From an uncultured Allomuricauda sp. (GTDB taxonomy: Bacteria; Bacteroidota; Bacteroidia; Flavobacteriales; Flavobacteriaceae): a stretch of DNA of 64,000 nucleotides. Under the pieces are notes generated by a model. That model did no database searches and had not been told where the DNA came from. It saw nothing but the letters and a program-made list of their open reading frames with translations. The position numbers and the translations under genes were made by a program. Within the stretch, counting starts at the first letter, position 1. Each line of letters begins with the position of its first letter. Positions 9,892 through 19,572 of this stretch are shown in pieces. The stretch covers positions 1,736,001-1,800,000 of the forward strand of contig NZ_CANLYK010000001.1 in assembly GCF_947495325.1 (NCBI RefSeq), given 5' to 3'.

Positions 9892-12800
9892 ATGAAAAAA
9901 AAGTCTAACAAACGGTTCCGTTTTGCTAGTTTGGCGTTTATGGCGACGATGGTATTATGTATATTTTCCGTTTCGTCTTCATTTGCACAAATACAAGCAG
10001 TGACGGGAACGGTGACCGATGTAAACGGAGAACCTCTTCCAGGGGTAAATGTGGTGCAAAAAGGAACAGCAAATGGAGTATCTTCTGATTTTGATGGTAA
10101 CTATTCCATAAGAATGGGGCAAGGCTCTAGGATTCTGGTTTTTTCTTACATCGGATTTAATGCCAAAGAAGTTACGGTAAATGCCGCTACCATTAATGTA
10201 GCACTTGAGGAGGACACCCAAAACCTAGATGAGGTCGTGGTGATTGGATATGCTACCGTGTCCCGTGAAAAAGTATTGGGAGCTTTATCTACTGTAAAAG
10301 CTGAAAAGATTGCGGAAGTGACACCTACAAATGCCTTCGAAGGAATACAAGGCCGTTTGGCTGGGGTGCAAATTTCAACAAATGGTGGACCTGGAGCTGG
10401 TTTTGATATTCGGGTACGGGGTACCTCTACCTTCAGTGCGGGTGGTACAGGACCATTATATGTAGTAGATGGTCAACAATTGGACAACATTGATAACATA
10501 GACCCCAATGACATCGCCTCCTTAGAGGTTTTAAAAGACGGTGCTACAACTGCAATATATGGAACTCGAGGAGCAAACGGTGTTGTTCTAATTACCACAA
10601 AATCCGGTAAAGCAGGAGATGTAAGCATCGATGTAAATATCGTAACAGGTATCAATACCTTGAATGGAGCCATTCCAGTTGCCAATACAAGGCAGCGTTT
10701 GTTTTACGAAGATGTGCGAAGAACGGACGCACAAAGACTAAACCCTACAGGTAACCAACGTGATTCCCTAAGTCTATTGCTTAGAAATTCGTTCGATCTG
10801 CAAGATTTGATTACAAGGGCTGGTACTAGAAATCAAATAAATGTAGCCGTGAGTGCAGGTAGTGATAAAGTACGTGCTTATTGGAACACAGGTTATTTAA
10901 ATGAAGAAGGTATTGTGGTGAACAGTAGTTTCAGAAGAATAAACACCCGTTTCAAGCTTGATTTTACACCTAACAAAAAATTAGCCCTAAGTTCTTCTTT
11001 TAATGCATCTTTCGAAGAATTTAGCGGACTTAATGAAGGACAGGTATTCCAACAGTTAGTGGAGCGAATCGCCTATTTTCCCATCTTTGAACCCAACGGC
11101 GATTTGACCCCCGAAATTGCGGGTCGTCAAAACCCTGTTGCGGAAGCGCGGTTGCGTCAACAGCGCTTACGAACATGGAGGGGGCAGAGCTTTAACTCCG
11201 CCCAATATAATATTACCCCTTCCTTTTCCATTAAGTCTACCCTAGGTATCAACTTTAGATTAAGAAGGAACAATAACTTTGAACCCTTATTGGTATTAAA
11301 CCCAAGAAATACCAATCCTTTGGCTAGCTATAGGGATCGTATCGATTATGATATTCAACAAGAAAACTTCGTCAATTATACTAACGAATTTGGAAAACAT
11401 AGTGTATCGGCATTTGCTGGTATGCAGATACTGAAGCGGTATCAAGAGGAATTTGGTATTTCAAATGCTCTTTTTGTTTCTGAAGACATTCAAACATTTA
11501 ACAATGTAGACCCAGATGGACTGGGTATTAATGCTGATCAAACCTTTGATACAAGAAGTAATTTGTTCTCGCTTTTTGCAGGTTTCAACTATGACTTTGA
11601 CAACAGATACTTGATTAGTGCTACAATAAGACGTGACGGGTCTTCTCGATTCGGTGAAAACAAAGAATTTGGTTATTTCCCGTCTGGGTCTATTGGCTGG
11701 CGTGTTAGTAACGAACCTTTTTTACAGGGAAACAACATTTTAAACAACCTGCTATTACGAGCTAGTTATGGTGAAACAGGGAATGATCGAATTGGTGATT
11801 ATGAATTTACATCAGCTTTTGAACCGGGGGCGGTTTATGATGGAATAAGTGGTGTTTCGCCTTCTAGATTGGGAAATCCTGAACTAAGCTGGGAAAGCAC
11901 TAATGCTACCAATATTGGTTTTGACCTAGGCATGTTCAGAAATCGGTTAACCGTTAACTTTGATGTTTGGAGAAAAGATACCGAAGATCTTTTAGCAAGT
12001 GTTCCATTGCCAGAAGAATCCGGTTTTAGTGGAATTCGTCAGAATGTAGGTGCCGTTCGTAACCAAGGAATCGACATAAATGTAGGCGGCAGCATCATTC
12101 AATCTGAAAATTTCAGTTGGAATAGTAATTTCAACATAAGCTTTCAGGAAAATGAGGTTACTAGATTATTTGAAGGCACTCCATTTCAATCAGGGGATTA
12201 TTTAATTGAAGAAGGCCAACCAATAGGTAATATTTTTGGCTTCAAAAATCTTGGTGTATATCAATATGATGAATCCAATGCATTTACAGATGATGGCGTG
12301 CAGCTTACCCCAAATTTTGACGGTTCTGGCAACTTTGCAAATTATACCTTGAACGGTCAAGACTTTACAGGTAATGTTAATCAGATTAGAAATGATGGGC
12401 GTGTTGCCGAAGGTGGCGATATTATCTGGGACGATGTTGATGGTGATTTTGTCATCACCAATGAAGATAGACAGGTTATAGGTAATGGTCTGCCAACAGC
12501 TTTTGGTGGCTTTTCCAATGACTTTAAATATAAAGATATCAGTTTGAGCTTTCTTTTTGATTTTACCCTAGGCAATGATCTATGGAGACGATGGGATGAA
12601 ACACGTAACGATTTGAACTCTTCGAACGAGACCCCAGGTCCGGACCGTATTGAAGGAGCTTGGCTAAACCCAGGAGACGTTACGGTTTACCCTAGATTAA
12701 CCCGGGTGCCACAAAATAGGGATAGACCCAACAGCTTTTTTGTAAGTGACGGCGGCTTTATCAAATTAAGATTTGTACGATTAGGATATGATCTACCGCA

Positions 12801-12996
12801 AAAGGTGCTCGAGAGGTTAAGCTTTCTAAAGAAATGTTCATTTTTTGTATCGGGCAATAATTTATTGACATGGACAAATTACAAAGGTTTTAATCCTGAA
12901 TTAGGTACCAGAGGCAACCCATTACAACCGGGGGTTGATAACTTAAGGTTCCCCAATGATCGTGAGGTAATTTTAGGTCTTAATCTTAAATTTTAA
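9892..12996 (+). CDS. SusC/RagA-family TonB-linked outer-membrane receptor
   Basis: A 1034-residue receptor. A signal peptide ends at SSSFAQ (about 32). A carboxypeptidase-D regulatory-like domain (about 38-112, EPLPGVNVVQKGT) is followed by the plug (LDEVVVIGYA, then VLKDGATTAIYGTRGANGV) and a long 22-strand-type barrel ending in an aromatic-free LNLKF terminus. It imports an oligosaccharide across the outer membrane with the SusD lipoprotein encoded 10 nt downstream. The substrate is probably a rhamnose- or uronate-containing oligosaccharide, judged only from the neighbouring catabolic genes. Confidence 0.97.
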   Translation: MKKKSNKRFRFASLAFMATMVLCIFSVSSSFAQIQAVTGTVTDVNGEPLPGVNVVQKGTANGVSSDFDGNYSIRMGQGSRILVFSYIGFNAKEVTVNAATINVALEEDTQNLDEVVVIGYATVSREKVLGALSTVKAEKIAEVTPTNAFEGIQGRLAGVQISTNGGPGAGFDIRVRGTSTFSAGGTGPLYVVDGQQLDNIDNIDPNDIASLEVLKDGATTAIYGTRGANGVVLITTKSGKAGDVSIDVNIVTGINTLNGAIPVANTRQRLFYEDVRRTDAQRLNPTGNQRDSLSLLLRNSFDLQDLITRAGTRNQINVAVSAGSDKVRAYWNTGYLNEEGIVVNSSFRRINTRFKLDFTPNKKLALSSSFNASFEEFSGLNEGQVFQQLVERIAYFPIFEPNGDLTPEIAGRQNPVAEARLRQQRLRTWRGQSFNSAQYNITPSFSIKSTLGINFRLRRNNNFEPLLVLNPRNTNPLASYRDRIDYDIQQENFVNYTNEFGKHSVSAFAGMQILKRYQEEFGISNALFVSEDIQTFNNVDPDGLGINADQTFDTRSNLFSLFAGFNYDFDNRYLISATIRRDGSSRFGENKEFGYFPSGSIGWRVSNEPFLQGNNILNNLLLRASYGETGNDRIGDYEFTSAFEPGAVYDGISGVSPSRLGNPELSWESTNATNIGFDLGMFRNRLTVNFDVWRKDTEDLLASVPLPEESGFSGIRQNVGAVRNQGIDINVGGSIIQSENFSWNSNFNISFQENEVTRLFEGTPFQSGDYLIEEGQPIGNIFGFKNLGVYQYDESNAFTDDGVQLTPNFDGSGNFANYTLNGQDFTGNVNQIRNDGRVAEGGDIIWDDVDGDFVITNEDRQVIGNGLPTAFGGFSNDFKYKDISLSFLFDFTLGNDLWRRWDETRNDLNSSNETPGPDRIEGAWLNPGDVTVYPRLTRVPQNRDRPNSFFVSDGGFIKLRFVRLGYDLPQKVLERLSFLKKCSFFVSGNNLLTWTNYKGFNPELGTRGNPLQPGVDNLRFPNDREVILGLNLKF

Positions 12997-13006
12997 AACA
13001 ACAACG

Positions 13007-14584
13007 ATGAAAATTCAAAATATAAAAAACTATATCACACTAGTACTTACCATTTTTATGGTATTTATAGGTACTATATCATGTAATGAGTTGGTTGATG
13101 AATCACCAATAAGTGAAATTGATCCAAACAACTTCTTTAGAAACAATAATGATGCCTTGGGAGCTATCATTGGAATGTACGATGCCATGCAACCTACATT
13201 TAGGCTGAAACATTACTATTGGGGTGAGTTTCGAGGAGATAGCTATATCAATGGAAATGATGGAGCAAGTGCCAATAATATTGAGTTAACTACAAATGAC
13301 GTTACTTCAGGTAATTCAAATGTCTTACGATGGAATGATTTTTATGATATGGTCAACAGGGCTAATTATGCCATAACCAATATTCCAACAATCGATGGTT
13401 TTGACTCCAATTTACTTGCTGAGGCCTACGCCATGAGAGCCTATGCTTATTTTCAAGCTGTAAGGGTGTGGGGTGCTGTACCACTTTTTACAGAACCTGT
13501 TGTTGGTGCCGGACCAGAGTTACAAAAAACGCGCACGGATGCCAATACAATCATTAATGAGGTCATCATGCCCGATATGATGGCTGCTGAGCAAAACATG
13601 AATTTACTGACAAATCCCTATCGCTTCTCCTTAACCAGTATTTGGGCATTACAAGCAGAAGTATATGGTTTTTTAGGAGACGATACAAGCGCTCGCGAAG
13701 CGTTGTTGAAGATTGTAAACAGTAATGAGTTTAGTTTGGTGACCACAGCAGAGGAATGGCAAAACCTTTTCCTCAATGATGACATAGATATTTTTGACCC
13801 AAATTCTCAAAGCAATGGGCCTCTAAAGGTTCAAGAAGGTCCAGAGCTTATAATGTCAATTGGTTTTAGCTTAAATGAAGAAGCAGGTTCAGGTAATCGT
13901 AATAGAGCAGGTATTTATTCCTTGTTTTTCGCTGGTATACCTTCTTACACCATATCACCGGCTCTAGAAAATAAGTGGAGGGAAAAATTTCCTATCGACT
14001 CTTTAGGTTGGGTGACCAAGTATCCTGATACTGATCCAGTATTAACAACTTTAAACGAAGAAGGTGAAGAAGAATTTGTTTATGGTGATTTCCGCTATTA
14101 CCTATCTAGAGAGAATGATATAAACCTTGAATCAAAGGGTTTAGGTAATGCGAGGGTAGCCAAATACAACAAGGCCAATTATAATGCGAGCTTAGACGAT
14201 AGCGATATGGTACTGTACCGTTATGCCAATATTATTTTATACCTGGCAGAAGTGGAAAACCGATTGGGCAATGACATTAGGGCACTAGAATTGATAAATG
14301 AATTTAGGACAGCGCGGCAATTACCTTTGATAGATACCGCAGAGTTCGGAGCTACTGAAGATGAACGGGAACTATTTATCCTTGATGAACGTCAGTTGGA
14401 ACTTTTGGGTGAAGCACAAAGGTGGTGGGATCTTAGAAGGACCAACAGAGCCTTGGAAGTCATGAACCCAATATTGGATACACTTAGTGGTGGGGTGACT
14501 TTAACACAAGAGCGATTGTTGTTCCCCATTTTTGATGACCACTTGATTGAAAATGATTTATTAGATCAAACACCAGGCTATTAA
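13007..14584 (+). CDS. SusD/RagB-family nutrient-binding lipoprotein
   Basis: A 525-residue protein with a lipoprotein signal ending in IGTISC. Typical SusD features follow: AYFQAVRVWGAVPLFTEPV (TPR part), LYRYANIILYLAEVENRLG, and the C-terminal RQLELLGEAQRWWDLRRT and LFPI segments. It forms the lid of the SusC channel and binds the incoming glycan at the cell surface. It begins 10 nt after susC. Confidence 0.97.
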   Translation: MKIQNIKNYITLVLTIFMVFIGTISCNELVDESPISEIDPNNFFRNNNDALGAIIGMYDAMQPTFRLKHYYWGEFRGDSYINGNDGASANNIELTTNDVTSGNSNVLRWNDFYDMVNRANYAITNIPTIDGFDSNLLAEAYAMRAYAYFQAVRVWGAVPLFTEPVVGAGPELQKTRTDANTIINEVIMPDMMAAEQNMNLLTNPYRFSLTSIWALQAEVYGFLGDDTSAREALLKIVNSNEFSLVTTAEEWQNLFLNDDIDIFDPNSQSNGPLKVQEGPELIMSIGFSLNEEAGSGNRNRAGIYSLFFAGIPSYTISPALENKWREKFPIDSLGWVTKYPDTDPVLTTLNEEGEEEFVYGDFRYYLSRENDINLESKGLGNARVAKYNKANYNASLDDSDMVLYRYANIILYLAEVENRLGNDIRALELINEFRTARQLPLIDTAEFGATEDERELFILDERQLELLGEAQRWWDLRRTNRALEVMNPILDTLSGGVTLTQERLLFPIFDDHLIENDLLDQTPGY

Positions 14585-14611
14585 ATCACAACATAAACAA
14601 AATTGATAACG

Positions 14612-15325
14612 ATGAAAAACATAAAGAATATAAAGATTTTGGCATTAGCAAGCTTTACAATGTTTTTGTTTGGCTGTGATTTAGACATGCAAGAAAGATT
14701 TGTTTTTGAGCCTGATGTTGACCTTACTGATCCTTTTGCCAATATTACCGCATGGGAATTTTTAAACTCGCCCCAAGCTACAGGGCTTAGTGAAGATGGT
14801 GAGTTGATAAATGATAATTTTAATTATTTGGTTGCTGCCATAGAGGCTGCTGGAATGATAGATGAATATAATACACCCAATTCAGGTAGAACATATTTAT
14901 TGTTGAACAATGAAGCTTTCGAAGATAATAATGATGTGATTGATTTAATAACAGGCTCTGAAGAGGTTGCCGAAGGGGAAACCCCTGCCCAAGTGATGGC
15001 AAGAGCAGATATTGATGTTTTAAGATTGATTTTACAATATCACATTATTACAACCTATATAACCCAAAACGATCCTCTTATTGAGTTCGACGTTAATTAC
15101 GAATTCCAAACGTTGATACCGGGTGAAGCTGGAAAGATAGTTTTGAGGAGAGATAATAGGCTACGTATTGACGTGAATACAAATCCTGCACCATTACCAA
15201 GTACGGCAACTGATGGCGGTAATAACGAAAGACTTAGGAATTACAATTATGTTTTTAACAACGGCATAGGGCATAGTTTGAACGATCCTGTTAGGAACCA
15301 ACCGTATCCAGCTCCAAGCATTTAA
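14612..15325 (+). CDS. Fasciclin (FAS1)-like lipoprotein in the SusCD operon
   Basis: About 237 residues from the ATG at 14612. A TTG 9 nt upstream is in frame but less likely, because the ATG gives a compact lipoprotein signal (FLFGC). FAS1-like features are seen: FNYLVAAIEAAGM, TYLLLNNEAF and LRLILQYHII, which match the conserved H1 and H2 segments of fasciclin domains. It follows susD by 27 nt, in the slot where a surface glycan-binding protein is usually found. A role in binding the ligand at the surface is an inference. Confidence 0.78.
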   Translation: MKNIKNIKILALASFTMFLFGCDLDMQERFVFEPDVDLTDPFANITAWEFLNSPQATGLSEDGELINDNFNYLVAAIEAAGMIDEYNTPNSGRTYLLLNNEAFEDNNDVIDLITGSEEVAEGETPAQVMARADIDVLRLILQYHIITTYITQNDPLIEFDVNYEFQTLIPGEAGKIVLRRDNRLRIDVNTNPAPLPSTATDGGNNERLRNYNYVFNNGIGHSLNDPVRNQPYPAPSI

Positions 15326-15368
15326 TAAAATAATTAGTTTGAGTTAGTTTTTTTGTGAGTTAGCATGA

Positions 15369-15396
15369 AATCCTCTATAGTATACTATAGAGGATT
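15369..15396. terminator. 28-bp perfect palindrome after the SusCD-FAS1 operon
   Basis: Two 14-nt arms, 15369-15382 and 15383-15396, are exact reverse complements with no spacer. The palindrome lies 43 bp after the FAS1 gene. A T-rich stretch lies before it rather than after it, so a terminator role is plausible but not typical. It could also be a protein-binding site or an mRNA 3'-end stabiliser. Confidence 0.5.
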
Positions 15397-16059
15397 CTTG
15401 TAGTTGTACATAACTTACAGACTATTTTAATAGAGAGCTCATTAGTTCAAGGAAAATAACCTATCTCAAAACTATGGTTTATATCCTGTCTCAACGATAA
15501 GCTGAACTCTCACCGAATCCACTTTTTAGATGTCAAATTAAGCCAGAATCTTATAAATAATTGATTATGGTTTTAAGTTGTATGCCAAGGAGTTGCGCAA
15601 AACAATGTTTTGAGTATTGTAGAATATTCGACTTTCATAACTTTACCTTATTGACCACAAAAATTGGTTGAAGAGCTACATTTTTCGATAAAACCTGTCC
15701 TCTTTACCATTTATCCTATCTTCTTTTCTTTGAACGAATCCAAAATGGTAAAACCCCCAATCTTCCCAACTTTGTTCAAAAGAAGTTCCCATGAAAGCAT
15801 TGATTATCACTATTAAAAAGGAGTTCACACCCGATAACCTATTTGCAGCCTTTTGCTGTTTGACCATCTCCATCACAATTTTTGTAATTATGGGAGTTAT
15901 GGGTAGAGAAACGCTACTGTAGTTTTCAGGTATATTAGTCTTTAACAAATTCAGTTTTTTAGAGCAATTTCCAAAGCTTCAATAAAGACATGGTTGTTCA
16001 AATATGGATAATTCTCAATATCTCTATCACAACTCAAGGAAGCATGTCCTTTTTCCGGC
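15397..16059. other. Spacer with possible gene remnants
   Basis: No intact gene is recognised. On the minus strand a TTG-initiated open frame at 15676-15948 (90 codons) has no recognisable domain. An ATG-initiated plus-strand frame at 15792-15923 (43 codons) would encode a one-helix membrane peptide. Either could be chance. A protein-like minus-strand fragment adjoins at 15951-16070. Confidence 0.4.
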
Positions 16060-16070
16060 TTATAATTCCT
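15951..16070 (-). pseudogene. Possible 3' remnant of a lost gene
   Basis: Just past the DUF1080 gene, in another frame, 39 codons remain open up to a TGA at 15951. They look like a genuine protein C-terminus (GHASLSCDRDIENYPYLNN, then a helix-forming FIEALEIALKN). No start codon is available and the frame is closed upstream by a TAA at 16071-16073. I cannot name the parent family. Confidence 0.3.
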
Positions 16071-16806
16071 TTATCCTGATATTTTTAAACCAAATAAAGC
16101 TACCGTGGTCCTGAAGCCCAATCAATCCTTTTTTTGCGACACCATAATCAGGATAGTCCTTCCACTTACCTGTCTCTTTTTTCATATTCCAATCGTCTGA
16201 CCAAGGAATGAATTCAATAACCTTCTTTCCATTCAACCAATGTTCCACTTTATTGGATTGAAATACAATTCTAGTGGTATTCCATTCTCCAGCCTGTTTT
16301 ACTAACAAATTGACCTTGTCGGTTATATACATTCCATAATCCGCTCCAACGCTCTGCCAATCTTCAAGTTTTTGGGGAAATCCCAGCTGGTCTATCAATT
16401 GATACTCTGGAGCATTCTGATAGGGTGACTCATATTGTTCTCCCTCCTGAACATGATAAAAAACACCACTATTCCCCCCTTTAGATATTTTCCATTCTAA
16501 ATAAAGTTCAAAGTTTTCAAATTCTTGAGCACTGTATACAATATCACCGCCAATATCGCCACCTTTTCCAAGTGATTTTAATGCTCCATCTTCAATAATC
16601 CAGCTAGCCGGAAGTGTTGTGGAGTTATAGCCTCTCCATCCTTCTGTTGTTGTACCATCAAATAGATAAAGCCAGTCTTTGTTCTTTTCCAAGTTTTGGG
16701 TTTGTGATTCCTCCTTTGGTACTACAACCTCTTTTTCCTTAACCTTCCCTAAACAACCAGATAACAAAAAGACACTGGCCAAGCATATTTTAATTGAATT
16801 TTTCAT
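16060..16806 (-). CDS. DUF1080 (3-keto-disaccharide hydrolase-type) lipoprotein
   Basis: A 248-residue protein with lipobox LLSGC (Cys18) and one DUF1080 domain (about 45-248: LFDGTTTEGWRGYN, GDIVYSAQEFENFELYLEWKI, GNSGVFYHVQE, EHWLNGKKVIEF, IGLQDHGSFIWFKNIRIKEL). This concanavalin-like domain is annotated as 3-keto-disaccharide hydrolase and acts on glycosides oxidised at C3. It lies 54 nt downstream of an exported Gfo/Idh oxidoreductase on the same strand, which could supply the 3-keto substrate. Substrate identity is unknown. Confidence 0.9.
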   Translation of the reverse strand: MKNSIKICLASVFLLSGCLGKVKEKEVVVPKEESQTQNLEKNKDWLYLFDGTTTEGWRGYNSTTLPASWIIEDGALKSLGKGGDIGGDIVYSAQEFENFELYLEWKISKGGNSGVFYHVQEGEQYESPYQNAPEYQLIDQLGFPQKLEDWQSVGADYGMYITDKVNLLVKQAGEWNTTRIVFQSNKVEHWLNGKKVIEFIPWSDDWNMKKETGKWKDYPDYGVAKKGLIGLQDHGSFIWFKNIRIKEL

Positions 16807-16860
16807 TGATCTTATTTTAAATGATTGATTTTTAAAGTCAAAATCATCTTGTCTTCATTA

Positions 16861-18219
16861 TCATCCTTCTTCAACTTCCATTGTAATTGGATTCCATTTA
16901 ATGAATTTATCTTTAAAATAACTCTCATTGCATAACAAAGCGGGAGCAGCAGCCCTAAATCCAAATATGGGATCCTCCACTACCGATGTGCCATTTCTGA
17001 TTGCATTCACAAAATTTCCGTGATGATCATAATGTGCCCCTTTGTATCCGTTTTCTGCCTTATAGATCACTTCACTTGGAGGGACCATTTTCTTTCTGTC
17101 ATTTGGTTTTATACCGGCCTCTTTCATTTTGGCCAACTCAAAAGGGTCATCTGTAGAAGTAGCGTTCCGTCGTAACACCACTTCTTCCCATTTCACATCC
17201 ATGGAACCCTTGCTTCCAACAAGTTTTAAATACGTGGTTCCGCTAGTGCCATCAACAAAATTACATCTTAAGGAAAGGTTGAAACCCGGATGTTCCTTCA
17301 CCTCTGGATATTGGAACATTCCCAAAAGAACATCAGGCACTTCCCTGCCATCTTTCCAATACCGGAGACCTCCCATAGCACTAATTTTATTGGGGCCCAA
17401 CGAATTGGTAATGAAGTGAAGGCTTGAAAAAAGATGTACGAACAAATCGCCAGACATTCCAGTACCGTAATCCAAATAATTTCTCCATCTAAAAAATCGA
17501 ATGGGATCAAAAGGTATTTTTTTTGTATTTGATACAAACCGGTTCCAATTTACAGTTTTTTGGGAGGCATCCGTTGGAATGGTATACTGCCACGCTCCAA
17601 TTGGGGAGTGCCGTGCCCAAAAACCTTCAGCATAATTCAGTTCACCAATTGCTCCATCTGCCAATAATTGTTTTGCCTTTTCATTACCTAAAGAAGAAAG
17701 TCCCTGACTGCCTACCATGAAAACCTTCCCAGAACGTTGCCACGTATTGATCAACTCATGCCCTTCATCAACCGAATGTACCATTGGTTTCTCACAATAG
17801 ACATGCTTCCCAGCGTTTAGGGCATCTATCGAAATCTGTTTGTGCCAATGATCAGGAGTACCTATTATAACAGCATCAATATCCTTACGTTTAAGTATGT
17901 CTTTATAATTATCCGTTAAAAATAGATTTTCTCCCCATTTTTCACTTGCGGCTTTTAGTCTCCCTTGATACAAATCACAAACTGCAACAAGTTTTACACC
18001 ATCATGTTTAAGAATGGTATTCACATTCTCAGAACCCATTCCCCCTGCCCCAATTACAGCAATTGAAAGCTCTTTATTATTTACTTTGGATGTGGAAACG
18101 CGCTTAAGTTGGTTTGTAGATTTATAATCACTCGAAAACCCAAGTGTTGGTGAGGCCACAATAGCACCACCACCAAGAACGGCTCTTCGTAAAAACTTTC
18201 TTCTTTTATTTTCTGACAT
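16861..18219 (-). CDS. Exported Gfo/Idh/MocA-family oxidoreductase
   Basis: A 452-residue protein. The N-terminus carries a Tat-type signal (RRKFLRRAVLGGGA). The NAD(P) Rossmann motif is IAVIGAGGMGSENV (about 53-66), and the hallmark EKP is in HVYCEKPMVHS. The C-terminal half has the substrate-domain motif WRNYLDYGTGMSGDLFVH. Tat export with bound cofactor is common in Bacteroidetes members that oxidise or isomerise sugars in the periplasm. Pairing with the DUF1080 lipoprotein suggests C3 oxidation followed by glycosidic cleavage. This is inference. Confidence 0.92.
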   Translation of the reverse strand: MSENKRRKFLRRAVLGGGAIVASPTLGFSSDYKSTNQLKRVSTSKVNNKELSIAVIGAGGMGSENVNTILKHDGVKLVAVCDLYQGRLKAASEKWGENLFLTDNYKDILKRKDIDAVIIGTPDHWHKQISIDALNAGKHVYCEKPMVHSVDEGHELINTWQRSGKVFMVGSQGLSSLGNEKAKQLLADGAIGELNYAEGFWARHSPIGAWQYTIPTDASQKTVNWNRFVSNTKKIPFDPIRFFRWRNYLDYGTGMSGDLFVHLFSSLHFITNSLGPNKISAMGGLRYWKDGREVPDVLLGMFQYPEVKEHPGFNLSLRCNFVDGTSGTTYLKLVGSKGSMDVKWEEVVLRRNATSTDDPFELAKMKEAGIKPNDRKKMVPPSEVIYKAENGYKGAHYDHHGNFVNAIRNGTSVVEDPIFGFRAAAPALLCNESYFKDKFIKWNPITMEVEEG

Positions 18220-18452
18220 ACTGTTTTGTTTAAAAGTATTTCCTTTTGTTCTCCTTATAAAACTATGCTTTTTTTGATCTTGAACGCTGCAAGAACCACC
18301 CTTTTTAGATCATATTTGGAATAGGGAACGAATTTGCCACAAAGAAAATTAAATATCATGCAAAAGATGTTCCAGTAAATATTATCCAAAGAGGAAAATG
18401 AAATCTTTTAATCAATCAATAAACTGGACCAAAAGAAGGGAGAACGCTAAAA

Positions 18453-19499
18453 CTAGATAGATTTTCTATCGATAAAGTGAAACGGATTTTTAATTTTACC
18501 TTTCTCCTTGTTCAATATCATTCTGGCCGCAGTTTCACCCATTGCTTCAAAATCTGTAGAAATTACGGTAACCCTTAACAGTTCTTTTAACTGAGTGTCA
18601 TTATATGAGATAACCCCTATATCCTTTCCAATAAGAAGCTCCCCGTCCCTTATTTCATTTATTAAATTAACTAAATCAGATTCTTCAATAGTAATGAACA
18701 AGTCTCCCCTCTTGAGAATTATATCATCATATATTTCATCCAAAATTTCAAAATCCATATCAAATTCAGTACAGAATTTTTTAAACCCCATCAAAACCCT
18801 TTTGGGGTACGGGTAAATGGATTTTTTGGGATAGACCATAATCAATTTCTTGTATGATGAAATTTTAGAAAGGCCCTCTTTCAATGCTTGATAGATATCA
18901 TTTTCAAAATCTTGATAGATTTCTACAATGTCCCCATCAATTTCAAGCTTGTTATTGTCCATGATAATAAGCTTACCCTTGGGGATTTTGTTAATCGTTT
19001 TCAATACTTCATCAGTGTAACTTATGTGTTTTAAGTCTTTCGTTTTAAAATGTGGCATAATTACATAGTAATCATATGATTTATTATTTTTTGCCATTAA
19101 GTTTAAAAACAAAGACTCATCACAATGATAAATATGAAGGTCGGTGTGTGAATTTCCACCCATATTATTTATGAAGGTATTGTATATCTTCATTTTGTAA
19201 GTACTCAGCTTATTTATTAGAAACAAGATATTTATCTTGGATATCAATTGGGTGCGAGCAATATAATATCCTTTGCCCCTAATCGATGAAATAATTTTCC
19301 GTTCCTTTAAAATACTGTAGGCTTTTTCAATAGTATCCCTAGAAATAAGATATTCCTCGCTAAACATATTGATTGATGGAATCTTTTCATCAATCTGAAG
19401 GTTGCCAATAGAAATATTGTAAATAATGGAATCCACTATTTGTTGATACTTGGGGATACGTGAATTTTTATCAATCTGAATATATTTAAACATATTCAT
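18453..19499 (-). CDS. GntR-family regulator with sugar-binding C-terminal domain (paralogue 2)
   Basis: 348 residues, the same length as the regulator at 8552-9598 and collinear with it. Shared blocks include NSRIPKYQQI, KIPSINMFSEEYLISRDTIEK, GKGYYIA, FLINKLSTYKM, DYYVIMPHFK and GVISYNDTQLKELL. A winged-helix domain is joined to a PBP1-like effector domain. Its start codon (ATG at 19499) faces the rhamnose operon across 356 bp, so it probably controls rhamnose catabolism. The effector may be rhamnose, rhamnulose or rhamnulose 1-phosphate. Confidence 0.93.
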   Translation of the reverse strand: MNMFKYIQIDKNSRIPKYQQIVDSIIYNISIGNLQIDEKIPSINMFSEEYLISRDTIEKAYSILKERKIISSIRGKGYYIARTQLISKINILFLINKLSTYKMKIYNTFINNMGGNSHTDLHIYHCDESLFLNLMAKNNKSYDYYVIMPHFKTKDLKHISYTDEVLKTINKIPKGKLIIMDNNKLEIDGDIVEIYQDFENDIYQALKEGLSKISSYKKLIMVYPKKSIYPYPKRVLMGFKKFCTEFDMDFEILDEIYDDIILKRGDLFITIEESDLVNLINEIRDGELLIGKDIGVISYNDTQLKELLRVTVISTDFEAMGETAARMILNKEKGKIKNPFHFIDRKSI

Positions 19500-19572
19500 T
19501 TAAACAGAGGTTTAGATTGATTGTAAGGTTAACAACATTTTTTCAATTTTAAAAATTCCTTTTCAAATCTAG

